Shown: positions 46,166 to 58,300, counted from the first letter of the stretch. The stretch is 64,000 nt of DNA from Thysanoteuthis rhombus (GCA_963457665.1 OY735225.1:1528501-1592500); one strand, 5' to 3'. Program-made: numbers and translations. Notes: generated from the sequence alone by a model not told the origin.

Positions 46166-47289
46166 ATAAACCAATTGTCTTGATGAAATTCTCAAATCTT
46201 GAGATATGAAATTCCTAAAAATTTCCAGCATGATATCTTTTTTTTTTGTTTCTGAGCTATAGCACTTTTTATTTTCAGCCAATCACCGCCTCCGTGTCTC
46301 TCCGAAAAGATATAATCAAGCAGAACTTCTCTTCTGTTCGTGGTAAAGAGCTGGGAGAAGGCTCATTTCAAAGGTCTTTTTGAGATCTGTTTGGAAATAA
46401 ATAGTTACATACCCTGTACCTCATAACACACTTGTCTGAAACCAAAATGTCACTCTTAACAAATCTTTTCCCCAAACACCAGTATCCCAATTTTTTTTTC
46501 ATCTTTAGAAACTCCATACCCTATACTCTTAATACACTAAACATTGGCTTGGGGTTTCCAAAAGGCAGGAAGATGTAGTCATTGGAGGTTGAACTATATT
46601 TGGGGATCCATTTTTTTTTATTCATGTATTTCATGATACTAAAACAAAACTGAACAGAATTTTAACACAATTGATCACAAAAGAATCAGTGAAAATCCAT
46701 ATGAAAACTTACAGCACAGACAAAAGACTTGTTGAGTTAACACTTCCCTCTTCAGTCAGAAAATGAATTCTGCCCGTTTGAGTTCTTTCTTTAACTTTAC
46801 TGATAATTACTGTTCTTGGTAGTTAAATCCCAAATGTTAGTTTTTAGGGTAAAATAAGAGTGTTATCTCCCCTTGGATAGAAATTAGATGCAACAGGTCC
46901 AGAGGGATGAAAAAAGTTCAATTGAACTTCATCCAACTTTTGGATCCATTGTATAACATACACAAGTCATTATTTTGTAAAGAACTCAGCACACTTTGTG
47001 GAACTGAATAGAGGAGCACCCGTCTCCTCATCATCAATGGTGAGCTTTGATGTGAACAAGGTCTCAACAGAGGAAGCCTTGTTCATATTGAGATAAGCTG
47101 CAAAAGGACAGTGATCTAGAAGACCAAACCAGCATTTCCGTTAATAATCTAATGGAGATAATAATAACATTCTGTGTGCAGACTACACATTTCCTACTGG
47201 GTCTTTGTATGCACCAACAGAAAGAAGGCTTAGCAATGGGTTAAGCAATTTCTCCTGTTATTTCCATTAGATATAATTTTTTTTGAAAA

Positions 47290-48450
47290 TCTGGCCTTAA
47301 ACTCATCATTATAGAAACCATCAATTTGGCTCAGATCTGTGGACAACACATACTTTGGCCTTACCAAGTTGATGTACAGATCTTTTTTGATCATTTGAAC
47401 TCAATCAGACCATCAATCCAGTTCACAGTAGAATTGAAAGTAACAACAAACTTTTATTTCATTTCAGGGTTAGGGTTAGGGTCAGATAATCTGTATGGAA
47501 AGTGGATATAACACAGCAGTAAACAAAAAGCCAATGCATACAGAACTTTACCTACAGTATAATTCAGGTCATCCATCCTGTGAAAAAAATGACTTAGTAA
47601 GCTGTCTCAAGAAAAGATCATTAGTTATCAGCAGTGACCCAATCATAGAAAAAAGATATAAGAAACTTGTCCAGAACTTCTCAGAAGTATCGGCTATCCA
47701 CCCCATCTCATACCTAGGGAAACAAGAAGTAGAAGGACACCTGAATTTTCTACGAACTCCTCCTCTTACCATCACCATCCCTTATGTTAAAGGTATGACA
47801 GAGAAAATACAGGAAGCTCATGAGCCCCAGAATATTAGGGTCGCTTTTAGCAATTCTAATAACCTTTTGAAATTTGCTAAATAGAGTCCTACACCAAAGA
47901 AAAATCAAACCAGTAACTGTATTTACATTATTCAGTGTAAATGTGGAAGAGTCCATACTGGAGAAACTGGCTGACTCCTCAAAGTTTGACGAACAAAGAA
48001 ATGCTGAAATCAAAGGTGAAATGGAAAGGTCTGGGATGGCTGACCATATTAGGAGAGAAAAAGGCAAACTTTTTCCTCTTTGAGAAGAAGTTTGTATAAT
48101 AGACAGAAAACGCAGTTGGAAACTGAAGAGAATTGAGGAGGCAGCCAATATCAAAATGTTGACTGAATGTATAAGTCAGATAAGTGCAGAGTTCAAACCG
48201 ATGTGGTTTCCTAAACTCAACAGGTACAAGGTGTGGATATCTGAGTTCTAACAAGGAAGAAGAGATCAACTTTATGTGAATCCTACAGTATTTTGGGGCT
48301 ACCGTTCGAAAATTCTGTTTACCAACACTACATTTGGATATTACACTTGAAGAAGGCCATAGAATGAATCAGATGAAACATTGTGTCACCAACGCAAACT
48401 ATAAGAGGGAGTTCAATCATCTGAAAATCTCTTTGAATAGTAAAAGTGAT
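47290..48450 (+). mobile_element. Penelope-like retroelement fossil (reverse transcriptase to endonuclease region)
   Basis: Readable pieces include FFDHLNSIRPSIQFTVELK and MHTELYLQYNSGHPSCEKND (reverse transcriptase end region of Penelope-like elements), ITIPYVKGMTEKIQEAHEPQ, and a piece before the GIY-YIG-type endonuclease (CKCGRVHTGETG). A terminal repeat with hammerhead-like motif follows at about 48290-48450. Broken, with several breaks and parts missing; moderately old. A different lineage from the one at 3.5-4.3 kb. Confidence 0.7.
48357..48387 (+). ncRNA. Hammerhead-like motif with GTC cleavage triplet
   Basis: TTGAAGA (one core change), a decayed helix II, then GAA, helix III ACA-TTG-TGT and C17. 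Lies in the 3' repeat of the Penelope-like fossil. Confidence 0.4.
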
Positions 48451-49271
48451 TCATCTTGCAAGATTATGTTTTAATTTAGGAGTCCAGACATATATGAAAG
48501 AAATCCCTAAAAGCACTCACTAATTTTATTGAAGTTCTATGAGAAAAAACAATAATTCAATTTAATACAAAGCAATTCAATAATAATTTGATACATAGTT
48601 ATATATCGAAAGTTATTCAATAATTCATTTTAAGACGATAATGCAAAAGGAATGGAGTCTTAGTTTTTTACACATATCACACCTCGAACCCCACTAATAC
48701 AATAGTATAGACTAGAGAATTTTATATAATGATTCTTTTCTAATGATTTTATCTAATTGAAATTCCACCTGGAGATGGTTGGAGAATGAACCAACTGAAG
48801 GATAAGGATAATCAGAAATCATTGAATATCAACTCATAAATTCATGAACCACTTGAAGTCGATCCTAAAAACCAGTGAAACTTCTTCTGGATAGAATTTT
48901 TCTAAAAAAAAAAAGAAAAAGGGAGCTTGTTTATGAATAGAATAAATAATTTTGTTAAATTTTCCAATAAGTACAAGGCAATTAACACTGATCAGAAGTT
49001 ATTCCGCTTGATTTGAGATTTGAATATTTTAAAATTGAATTCAAAAGTTAACTACTCTCAAAACCTCAGATGAAATGGCAAATTTGATGAAATAAGAACA
49101 GGATGACAATATTAATAGTGTTTAATCCTTATGCTCACACTGAAGCTATCAATTTATCATGGTTAAATAGTTGTCTCTAAATAATGGCAACTGCTTCCTT
49201 ACTTTATACTATTTTAGGTTACAAATGGCTTTTATAAGAATGCTCTACTTTCAGAGAGCGGGAGAAACCTG

Positions 49272-49277
<6 letters not shown>

Positions 49278-49312
<35 letters not shown>
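49278..49312. repeat. (AT)n microsatellite
   Basis: About 35 bases of pure TA, just upstream of the mariner-family fossil. Confidence 0.9.
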
Positions 49313-49315
<3 letters not shown>

Positions 49316-49379
49316 TAGATGTAGGCTGCACCAAGTATTTCAGAACACAACTTAAGAGGGCCATAGACGGAAACTGACC

Positions 49380-50400
49380 TTACATAATTTTACGCAGTGT
49401 GTGCCACTTTCAACTTTCTCAGCATCAACATGGCTGCTTCCAATCTGACACAAGAAATGAAAAGACATCAACCACAGTGACTTGGTGATCACCAACTCTT
49501 TTAATACTGCCCGGTCTTTTGTGTGTGAGCTAGAGGCATCTGACAGGGATGTGACCTCCATGGCCAAGAGAAAGAAGCATTCTCAGTGGTCAGACATCAT
49601 CAGGATGGAGTTTATCCTGTTGGTCCAGGACATCATCAACAATACCCCAGTGAGTCAACAAGGGTCATCACCAAGCAGCTCAAGGTAGCAAAGTACCAAT
49701 ATCTGACATTGTGCATATCAGGTACAAGTCTTATGTAATCAGTAGAGGCCAGTTCATGTCAAACGAGACCCAGGAGAACCATGTGATCTGGTTGAAGTGC
49801 TTGTTGAACAAGCTCAACCCCTGGGAAGGACCCGATATGCTCTGGTTCTTCTCTGATGAGAAGAACTTAAACCAAGAGGAACCACAGGTTGCACTACGCA
49901 GACCTCATGGAGGTACCCACGGTGATGCACACTATGCTCCCATTGTCAGTGACAGTACTGGGGGTTGTGAGCGACAAGGTCGATGTCATACTCACTTCTT
50001 CCCACGGGGCCTCAGGGTTAATTCTACTGTTGACATCGAGGTGCAGAACATGATTGTCAAGCCCTAGATTGAAGGAGTGACCTAGGGGAGGTTGTATGTG
50101 TTTTAGCGGGATTCTACTCCCTCCCACATAGACCATGTGACCCAGGAGTAGCTGGATGAGAATTTTCATGATCATGTGACCTCTTAGCTCTCCTAATTTA
50201 AATCCCTTGGGCAACTCTGTCTAGGGTGTTGTCCAGAGGGTTACCAACCAACAGCCCCACAATATCAAGGACTCCTTAAAGCTGCCATGATGGATGCAAT
50301 GATCAACATGCATGAGAACCATCTGATTTGGATGTACAGTTGCTTCCAAGGCCAAAAGGATAACCCCGATGCTGAGGGTAGTTTTATTGAATAATCTGTT
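49380..50400 (+). mobile_element. Mariner-family DNA transposon fossil (transposase)
   Basis: The N-terminal part reads ELEASDRDVTSMAKRKKHSQ, and a later piece MLWFFSDEKNLNQEEPQVAL then HTHFFPRGLRVNSTVDIEVQ and NMIVKP. The family I recall has FFSDEKNF-x-QD and HFFPQGLRVNADAYVDVLE, then a D-x-N-P-x-D-Y region; here LKSLGQL-type remnants stand at 50190-50220. The catalytic SDE Asp is visible; the frame is interrupted at least three times (after 49688, after 50067, after 50214), so it is dead. Terminal repeats not found; (AT)n tracts lie on both sides. Confidence 0.75.
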
Positions 50401-50514
50401 CCTTTTTATCAAGTTGAATGTGTGTACCAATTTTCATGAAAATGTGTTGTTTCTTGTTGAATATCTTTGTTTTTCTTTATATCATATCTTCTCAATCACC
50501 TTATACATATACCT

Positions 50515-50517
<3 letters not shown>

Positions 50518-50564
<47 letters not shown>
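50518..50564. repeat. (AT)n microsatellite
   Basis: About 47 bases of pure TA, downstream of the mariner-family fossil. Confidence 0.9.
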
Positions 50565-50567
<3 letters not shown>

Positions 50568-51236
50568 TGTATGTAAGAGAGTGCATTAATAAGTCCACAG
50601 CCTGACTCATAGTCATCAGCTGAATTTCGATCTGAAATTGTCATTGGCTGATGTTGGCACAATTAGCAGTGAGAAAGTTGATCCTGATATCTGTTGGCAT
50701 GGACAAGTATTAAGAGTTTGTTCACAGGTCAATCAGTACTGACGAGTGGGTACAGTCATCTACGATAGGGTCACACGTTGGTGAGTTGTTCTCAGCTAAA
50801 CAAACTATGAGTTTTGGTACCTCTTACGAAAAGGTGTTGTGCATCCTAAGCATGGCTAGGCTCAGTGAAAACTGATTGTTTGAGCAGTGTACCAAAATCA
50901 GTCTATTGGGAGGTAAGATTCAGTGTGTTACCTTACAACAAATTTAAAGACAAAAAAAATGAACTGATAAAAACTAGACGGAAGGACAGACATATTTAAG
51001 AATTTCAATCTTTGAATGATAGGCAACAAATGTTACTTAAAATCTTGTGAATCCGATCACAGTTAATCCAGTAGAATTAGTCAGAATTTACACATGGACC
51101 TTGAACAAATTTGCATGAAGAATAAACTTTATGGTATATTGATCTGTCATACTAAAGCATATCAAAAGTTCTCCAAAATCTGGTGATAGGTCTTGGAGAA
51201 AATGAAGCTTCTTTAACAATAATTTAAAGGCAATTA

Positions 51237-51352
51237 AAACCAACCTTTGCCCCTAGACTCCTTCGATTTCTGAATTCAACTCTATTCTAATACCTGTGTT
51301 GGGTAAGTCTCTGAGATAAAATCCCCACCTGGCCAAATCTGGCAACCCTACA
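51237..51352. mobile_element. Foldback MITE family B, right arm only
   Basis: CCTTTGCCCCTAGACTCCTT, CTAATACCTGTGTTGGGTAA, TCTCTGAGATAAAATCC, CAAATCTGGCAACCC, as the right arm of 32576-32830. Confidence 0.6.
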
Positions 51353-51854
51353 CCAGACCCACCTGAACTCTAGTATCACTTCTTGGTGATACTCACTATG
51401 TTCAGAAAAGAATCCATTATCAGTGAAGGCTGAAATGCAATACCAACATACCAACATAAGATATACACTAATATATCTTTATGTTCAACTGAAAAGATAT
51501 TACATTGGTATTTTTCTCCAATCAACAAAAGCAAAGTGATGTGTCTGTTTTTCTCTCAGTTAAAATGACTGTAAATTTCCATTTGCTCTAGATGAAGAGA
51601 ACCCTGCTCAAACTAAATGGAGTAACATAAACATTGTTGTTCAAAGAGCAATTTAAAACCTCACTTTCAGGTGCAAAAATCCATGACGTCAACACATACA
51701 AACATGAGTGTATGTAAGTATTCATGTACATGTCTGGTTCTAGGTACCGGCAACACGGATAGTCGCCCAGGACACCGAGTGCTTGAGGAAGCCTGTCTGA
51801 CTGTAAAATTTTCCAAAATCCGAAAGGAAAATTGAATGAATTGAACAGAATAAA

Positions 51855-52259
51855 AACAGGTCTGGTTAGTTACCCAATAGAAACTGTCATGTCACCAACG
51901 TTTTTAGGCAGCGTGCCATGTTGGGGGTGATCATTCAGAAAAATTAGGAAAAAGGGTCATAAAGTTACTTCTCTCATCTTTTGTTGGGCAGTGATCACTA
52001 AAGAAGTTTGGATTCTCAAAAAACAAGTGTTAACATTGCTGGACAAAGATACAAATTTAGCAAAAACTTACATTGCAATTTGAACCCATGGGGGAGGGTT
52101 TAAAAAAACAAGTTTTTTCTAAACATAATAAGGAGTAAATGTTCAAATTTTCAACCCTCTAGCTCCATGGGGCAGCCTGTACGCAAGAAGCATGCATATA
52201 TAGTCAACATGTAAACTAAAGAAACCAATATTGACTGTTATGGTTGACAGTTTCTAACA
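51855..52259 (+). mobile_element. MITE family A, copy
   Basis: AAACAGGTCTGGTTAGTTAC, ATAGAAACTGTCATGTCACC, and the end GTTGACAGTTTCTAACAA; the terminal AGAAACTGTCA/TGACAGTTTCT inversion is perfect here. Confidence 0.75.
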
Positions 52260-52496
52260 ATCAAAATAAAAAAAAATTCCCCCCCCATCCCCAATGTGAA
52301 AATAGATTCAGGAATATCTGACCGTTGAATACTTCCTGTTTTGGTGCAACTAAGAGAAACAATTGACAAAGGAAATTCTCATGACCGTGACTGACAACAA
52401 TCTATGTCAAGCTTAGCTAGTTTGGTGAGATAGTACTCACATTAGCTAGGGCCAGGAAGAGGAGGTGTGGTGAGGATAGGTTGCAACTAAATAAAT

Positions 52497-52663
52497 ACAG
52501 ATGTACCTTGATTTGTGCAGTTAATTTATTCAAAAATTTTCTGTACTTTTCAAAATTGCACCATTCAAGGTCTTAATATAATTTAATGTTTTATTATATC
52601 AACTTATGTTTAGTTACATCAGTTTGTACATCAATACCTTAACCATTTGAGGTATTGCTGTAG
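52497..52663. mobile_element. Tigger/pogo-like MITE, copy 2
   Basis: TACAGATGTACCTTGATTTG, TTCAAAAATTTTCTGTAC, CATTCAAGGTCTTAATAT, and right end GAGGTATTGCTGTA. Same family and orientation as 42292. Confidence 0.65.
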
Positions 52664-52984
52664 ATAAATTATAAAACAAAACTTCAAAGTTCAGTTTGCC
52701 TGGGTACCAAGAACCCAAGGGTGGGCTTTGTTTATACATGTGTTTGGGTATTATATTCATGTAGACGGAGAGCTAGCATGAAAACATATCCTAAATTGAA
52801 GCACTTGTACATACCTATCAAGTTTCAATATTAGGGAAGTGAGAAAATAATGTAAGTCCCCTTTCTGTATCTTGTCCTAAGGTGGTCTGGGAGGGGGGTA
52901 TGCTTCCTCAGAAAATTTTAAATACAGTGTATCCAGGATTGGCTAGAATCGTGTTTCAGGGCACATCATCTACTGAAATTGAGT

Positions 52985-53560
52985 GTTGTCTCAAAAGTCT
53001 GTCTATAGTTCTGAGAAGTGTTATTAACATTCAAAGGGTTTTTCGGTTCATTGAATTCCTTCTTTCCTATGATATTTCTAAATGGAACTTACCAGTTGTA
53101 GTTATGTTACTATGTAGGATTCAGGTAATATCGATCCCTTCCTTTTTTCTTGTTAGGCTTGGATTTCCATATCTTGTCCCTGTTAAATAGTGGAAGCTAT
53201 ATCGGGTTGAATTCTGCACTTATCTGACTTATTTACTCAGTCGACATGTTGATATGCACAGCCTTCTTGATTTTTCTCAATTTCCAAGAGCGTTCCCTGT
53301 CTATTAAATGAATTCTTCCACTACTCCAAGCCGAACAAGGAAAATGAAAGAGAGCGACATTATCCGAAGCCAACATTGTAACATAGCTACCATCGGAATA
53401 TTCCCTTTTAGTACCACCATTCAAAAATTCTGTTTACCACCATCATATTTAGATATTGCACCAGAAGAAGGCTGTAGAGTGAATCGGCCGAAACGTCGTG
53501 TTTGTAAAACACACACAATAGGAAAGAATTCAGTCGTCCGAAAAACTCTTTGAACATCTA
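52985..53560. mobile_element. Penelope-linked terminal repeats
   Basis: Left piece ATTAACATTCAAAGGGTTTT (inverted type), middle GGCTTGGATTTCCATATCTT, right piece GTTTACCACCATCATATTTA and the hammerhead-like motif at 53461-53502 (AGAAGA, helix II GGCTG/CGGCC, GAA, ACG-TCG-TGT, T17). Same layout as 35600-36000. No coding part. Confidence 0.5.
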
Positions 53561-53864
53561 AAAGTCTATTTAAAATATGTTTTGAAACTTTTGTATTGTG
53601 ATAAGTAATAATTGAATAAATCTAAATAAATCTAACGCTTTTTTTTTCTTTTTGATAAAATGCGTGAGAATTTTCCTTCCATGTGTGTGAGCGTGACGGT
53701 ATATACAAACACACTTACACTATTTACGCATATTGTACATGTGATGATATACGTATGAAAACAATAAATCATGTGTGTACACACCCACGTGTACACACCC
53801 GAATGCGATGTAGACAAGACTTCGAAAGCTGCTGTCACCCTGCCTCCGAGCTGAGAGACTGACA

Positions 53865-53865
<1 letters not shown>

Positions 53866-53911
<46 letters not shown>

Positions 53912-53932
53912 AGAGAAAGAGAAAGAGAAAGA
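53866..53932 (+). repeat. (GA)n microsatellite in the 5' region of the 54.08-kb gene
   Basis: About 67 bases of GA dinucleotides grading into GAAA units, 146 bases before the putative start codon. GA runs often sit in or near core promoters; this one also creates a long serine/leucine shadow frame on the minus strand, which is not a gene. Confidence 0.85.
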
Positions 53933-53950
53933 AGGAGTGAGTCAAAAAGG

Positions 53951-54010
53951 ATGAACGAAGTGGAGGCAGGGGAAAACGTTGTTGCTGGGGCAACAGCATT
54001 CGTCTTCTGA
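53951..54010 (+). other. Upstream ORF in the leader of the 54.08-kb gene
   Basis: ATG at 53951 opens a 19-codon frame (MNEVEAGENVVAGATAFVF) ending with TGA at 54008-54010, 67 bases before the putative main ATG. If the transcript starts upstream of it, it could lower translation of the main frame. Confidence 0.3.
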
Positions 54011-54077
54011 CTTGGAGAAAGAAACTGGCTTCTAGTGCTTGTCAATCTGAAGCTGTACAACACCGTTATCCACGGAA

Positions 54078-54134
54078 ATGGCTGAAGTTGTCAATGATGA
54101 ACAACCTCCAAATGCTGGTGACAGTGAGAAGAAG
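54078..54134 (+). CDS. First coding exon of an unidentified plus-strand gene
   Basis: ATG in a strong context (G at -3, G at +4), then MAEVVNDEQPPNAGDSEKK, ending exactly at a consensus donor AAG|GTAAGT in phase 0. The Asp/Glu/Pro-rich start looks like a disordered N-terminus of an intracellular protein. No in-phase continuation could be recognised up to 64000, so the first intron is likely longer than 9 kb. I do not recognise the protein. Confidence 0.55.
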
Positions 54135-57100
54135 GTAAGTCTTGTAAAAGAAATATCAAGAAACAAAAAAGACCAGTAAGACAAAATTGTTAGCTCTCCT
54201 TACTCTTCGATTGACGAAATAACATTTTTCTTTGCTGCTATATAGGGGTATTGATTCACTAGCCCCAAAAGGCAAATTCGTCACTAAAAGGATCAGGTTT
54301 ATTGTGGGGGTCCTACATGCGTCAGAGTACATAATTGCAGTGAAAATTCAGTATGTAAGAAACAATAATAATAAGAGCCCTATTTTCCGATTATTAAATT
54401 GATTTTCTAGGAAAAAGCTCTTCTATAATGATACGTTTGTGTATCTATTTTTGTCAGCTAACAGTAACACCCTAAAGGAAAGGAAAAAGTGTGGTTATGA
54501 ATACGTCAGTAAGCTGATATAAAAGTTCTGTTCATTGAATACTACTAGAATGTTTTTGTCGAATTCATTTACAGTTTTTTTACTGTTTAGGACTTGAATA
54601 TGAAAATTTTTATCCGACAGATACATAGTAAAACTTGAATTTGGCGTATTTTTCCACTCAAAGACCGAGGTGCGATTAATCTCCTTGAAACCAAAGACCA
54701 CGATTAAAAAATCTCCTCAATATTAATGACATATTATCTCTAAGAAGGGAATATTGTTTATGATAGTTTCACGAATCGCCGAATGGCTTGGTTTCGACTC
54801 CTAATATATTCTTCTTCAATTCCTTAATGCTAATACATGTTATTCAGTGATTACTCATTAAATCACTTACTTTATTTATGCTTTCTTTCGCTTCTGACAC
54901 TTGTTTGGACAAAAAAAAAAAAGACAATTTTTATGGATTTGAATTAATATAATCTCCCATTCACCATCATCATCAACAACAATAATTAAAGAGTCAATAA
55001 TCAGATCGAGTGTCGTGGATTTCTTCAAGTATCTGAATTAACTGATTATGTTACAATGAATGGATATACTGTATTACAAGAATTACTCGGGATTTGAACT
55101 TGTATAGTTAATTCACTTTTCTGTTTAGTGTCTGTTTACCGAATGAGCCACGGCATATAATCGTTTAAAAGCAAGTGAATTGTTGTCAGTATGCATCTCA
55201 TTGGAATAATGAGCTAAATGATAAATTGCCATTTTAATTTGCGAATGTATCTGCTCTAGAATTATATTTGCATTAAATAAATACTATTTGCAATTGGTAT
55301 TTTTGAAAAGAAATTCTTTCTTTTTTAATCATTACAAATTATTCACTGCTTTTGACAGCAATATGATGTTTCTTTCCAAAACAAGCATGAAAAGTCAGAC
55401 CATAGATGCGCTAGATCTTCTTGTTTGAAGATCAAGCACGGGTGGAGTTATTTCAAGATTATATCTCGAGTCTAAACACGTCTTAAAACATATCGAAGCG
55501 ATAGATGATCCCGAAATATATCTAGAATCTGGGAAATATCGAATGTGACCTCGATCTTCAATATTTGTCTTATCAAAATATTATTCAATTCATTAGAAAT
55601 ATTACTTGATATTTAATTAGTATAAACAAAATAATTATTACTCATTTCATTGAAAATGATCCAAGTGTCAATTTCTGTCATCTAGAAGCAATCAAAAACA
55701 TTTAAATCGGCAACACCTTGTAAGGACGTAAGTCACTTTTCGGTGTGTCAGTCAGTATTCAGTGATGGCGATTAATGATAGAGCATCTAAAAAAAGGATT
55801 TTTGTGTCAACTCAAAGGGAAACAGTTTTTGACATGATTAGGGGAAAAGGTCGTACTAATTCTTTAGGTTTATGACAACGATCACGTAAAAACTGAGAGG
55901 ATATTTCCTTTCTACCGTGACCGATGTATTTGCAATTTTCACTCAACTGTTTATGTACAGTGATGTTTTGTAAATTTTTCAACGGATTTTCATATTCTTT
56001 ACCTTGAAACATTCAACAATCTTTTGTTTAGTGAACGCAAAAACAACAACAACAAAAAAACAACTAACAAATATCAACACCATTGTCGAAATAGACTACG
56101 GATGCACAAAATGGCAAAAGCTCTTGTTACACTGGGTGCGGGTGATATTCAAAACAATATAAATTGTATATTAACTTGTTTACCTCTCGTGAATTTTCCT
56201 CACACTCGCTCACTAGGTGTTAAAAACGGCGCGCAAAAGTTGTGCACCGTAACATTGTGTGTGTGTGTAAGTATACAATTTGCAATCGTTTTTTATACAA
56301 TTTGAATTGGTCATTAGTCCGTTTTTTTTGTGTTTGAATCATCCGTACTCGTAGTCGATTTCGAAAATACATTGGGCAACATCTTTGCATTCACAAATAT
56401 TGACTGAGTTTCGTTTTTAAATATTATTTATTTGAATAAAACTATTTGTTTTTTTTTTCATCTGTTTATTTGTTTTTCAATGCTTACTTTTATCAAAGTG
56501 TTGTTGACATCATTTTCATGTTTCTAACAAGTTTCTTTCTTCCAGCAGGGTTTTGTTTTCGAAAAAAATATTCGTTGTTTTTTTTTTCACTTTTCCAAGA
56601 TTTAAAGATAACTAAACTAGAAATTTTGTGTTTATTTCGCATTTAAAATGTGATAACTTAGTTATTTCGTCTAAATTGTAAGTTTTAAAAAGGTTGGGAT
56701 CAAGGAAATAAAAAAAACTAAATCTGGAACAGATCTTGTTCGAATTACGCACCTGTCACGCGTGCTTTTTATTGTTTACAAATATAAAGACGGTGTTAGA
56801 CGACAAATGTCTCCTTTTTCTCATCAAATCAAAAATGCGTTAATTTCAACAGAACAAGAGAAAATAGTTATATAAAGAATGAAAATTTTCCCTCTAATTT
56901 TCACTGTCAAGAAAAGAATATTCAAGTATTTTATTTACCGAAACTAAAAACTTGAAAAAAAAAAAAAAAAAAAAAAAATGACCACGCCGTAATCGGTCCA
57001 AGACTGTCATACTTGGTTTTCAGAATTGCAGTTTGGTGTGCATTATTACAGCAATTTTCATGTTTGAATTTAGGAGAAATAATGATTCAAATCAGGTGAA

Positions 57101-58300
57101 TGAAATAAAATGAATACATATTTTTTTCTGTTCTATTGGAAATGAAAGAATAGTTTCAAGTTGTTGATTTTGAAACATGAAGACGGCTATATTGATCAAA
57201 GACAAAAATAAAATGTAAAGACGAAAAATGGTATTTTGTCTGAGGCTGTCTTTAATCTTATCCCCCTAAAATGATGTATTAATTGCATTTGTTAGAACAG
57301 GCCAGAAAGAGAAAATTTTTCTCTTTTATTTTCCTTGAAGAAATAAAACTCATATTCCTCGCACCTTGTCAGAGGAGAGAGTGATTGCCCTTGCCAAGTT
57401 CGGTAGGATTGTAAATGAGACATAGAAAGTAGTATTTCATTTCACAATATACGGAAAAGTTTACCTGATCTACAGAGATGGTGCAACGAACTGAAGTAAT
57501 TATTTTCTTATTTATCAATTCACTCTGTTGTTTATGTAGAATGACCAGAATGTATTTCTCGATTCTTAATTGTGCAGTGAAAGAGATTTGAATGGAAAAA
57601 TGGTCTTGAAGTACAGATGAATGAGGCTCGTTTTTGTGCTTTTTTATTCGTCTGTTTGAATTTACGTTACCGTTTACCCTCTTAGGTGGTTCCTGTTCAT
57701 GTAGAACTCATTATTTATCTTTGTTGTGTTTATTTTTCAATACCACCCCTTATTGTGAAATCAGTCATTTCAAGTAAGGAGATACCTACTTAATTTGACA
57801 CAAGTAAGTAGAACTATTTAATTTGCGCACTACCAACCAAATAAGTAAAGTTAAGTTCCTTACCTTGGTTTGTTAGCAGTACGTATGTCTAAAGTTACAC
57901 GTTCTAGTTAACAAATTCACGGATATAGGTGAATTTCTCTAAGGTGATTTTTATTTTTCATCGGAAAAATACTGAACACGTCACGTCTCTCAGTAGAAGA
58001 ATCCACTGTTTCAAATGGTGGGGTTTTTTTATCAGCAAAATCGTTACCTTCAAGTGGAAAAGTCAATAATATCGCTACGGACAGAACAAACAAACAGCGA
58101 AAAATCACACTGTTCATTATATTAGGTAAAAATAAATACACACACATTATATTGTGAAGTGTCAGGAGGTGTTTCATTGTAGTAATCTACTAGTAGTATT
58201 AATAATAATTCTAGCCAAAACGTGGTGTCATAGACGTATCTTGTCCTATTTTCTTTCCCAATTCCCAATGATTTAATTTTTCGGGGAGTTAGTTGTTTGC
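54135..58300 (+). other. Probable first intron of the 54.08-kb gene, low in repeats
   Basis: Follows the strong donor at 54135. Unlike the neighbouring 40-53 kb it shows no recognisable transposon family, only T/A-rich runs (an A24 run near 56955-56978). I see no second exon. Confidence 0.4.
57917..58117 (-). CDS. Candidate secreted-peptide precursor (hypothetical)
   Basis: From an internal ATG at 58117 the frame reads MNSVIFRCLFVLSVAILLTF then PLEGNDFADKK and a polar region to a stop: 66 residues with a textbook signal peptide (hydrophobic core about residues 5-20). A possible donor, GAAG|GTAACG, lies right after the signal peptide, the usual place for the first intron of secreted peptides, so the true exon may end there. 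The frame also opens 20 codons earlier. No family recognised; it may be chance. Confidence 0.25.
   Translation of the reverse strand: MNSVIFRCLFVLSVAILLTFPLEGNDFADKKTPPFETVDSSTERRDVFSIFPMKNKNHLREIHLYP

Larger units (their letters stand above)
40000..53640. other. Repeat-rich intergenic region
   Basis: No host gene recognised apart from the doubtful ORF at 40549-40998. Contains most of the (AT)n runs, two Tigger-like MITEs, a tandem array, a Penelope-like fossil, a mariner-family fossil and several hammerhead-like motifs; the pieces are listed separately. Stretches 46200-47250 and 50600-51230 show nothing I can name. Confidence 0.55.

Noticed and set aside
47750-48269. Minus-strand frames of 134 and 96 codons
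   Set aside because: They are shadows of the plus-strand Penelope-like fossil.
53632-54063. 143-codon minus-strand frame with long Ser/Leu run
   Set aside because: It is the reverse reading of the (GA)n tract and leader of the plus-strand gene; no domain.
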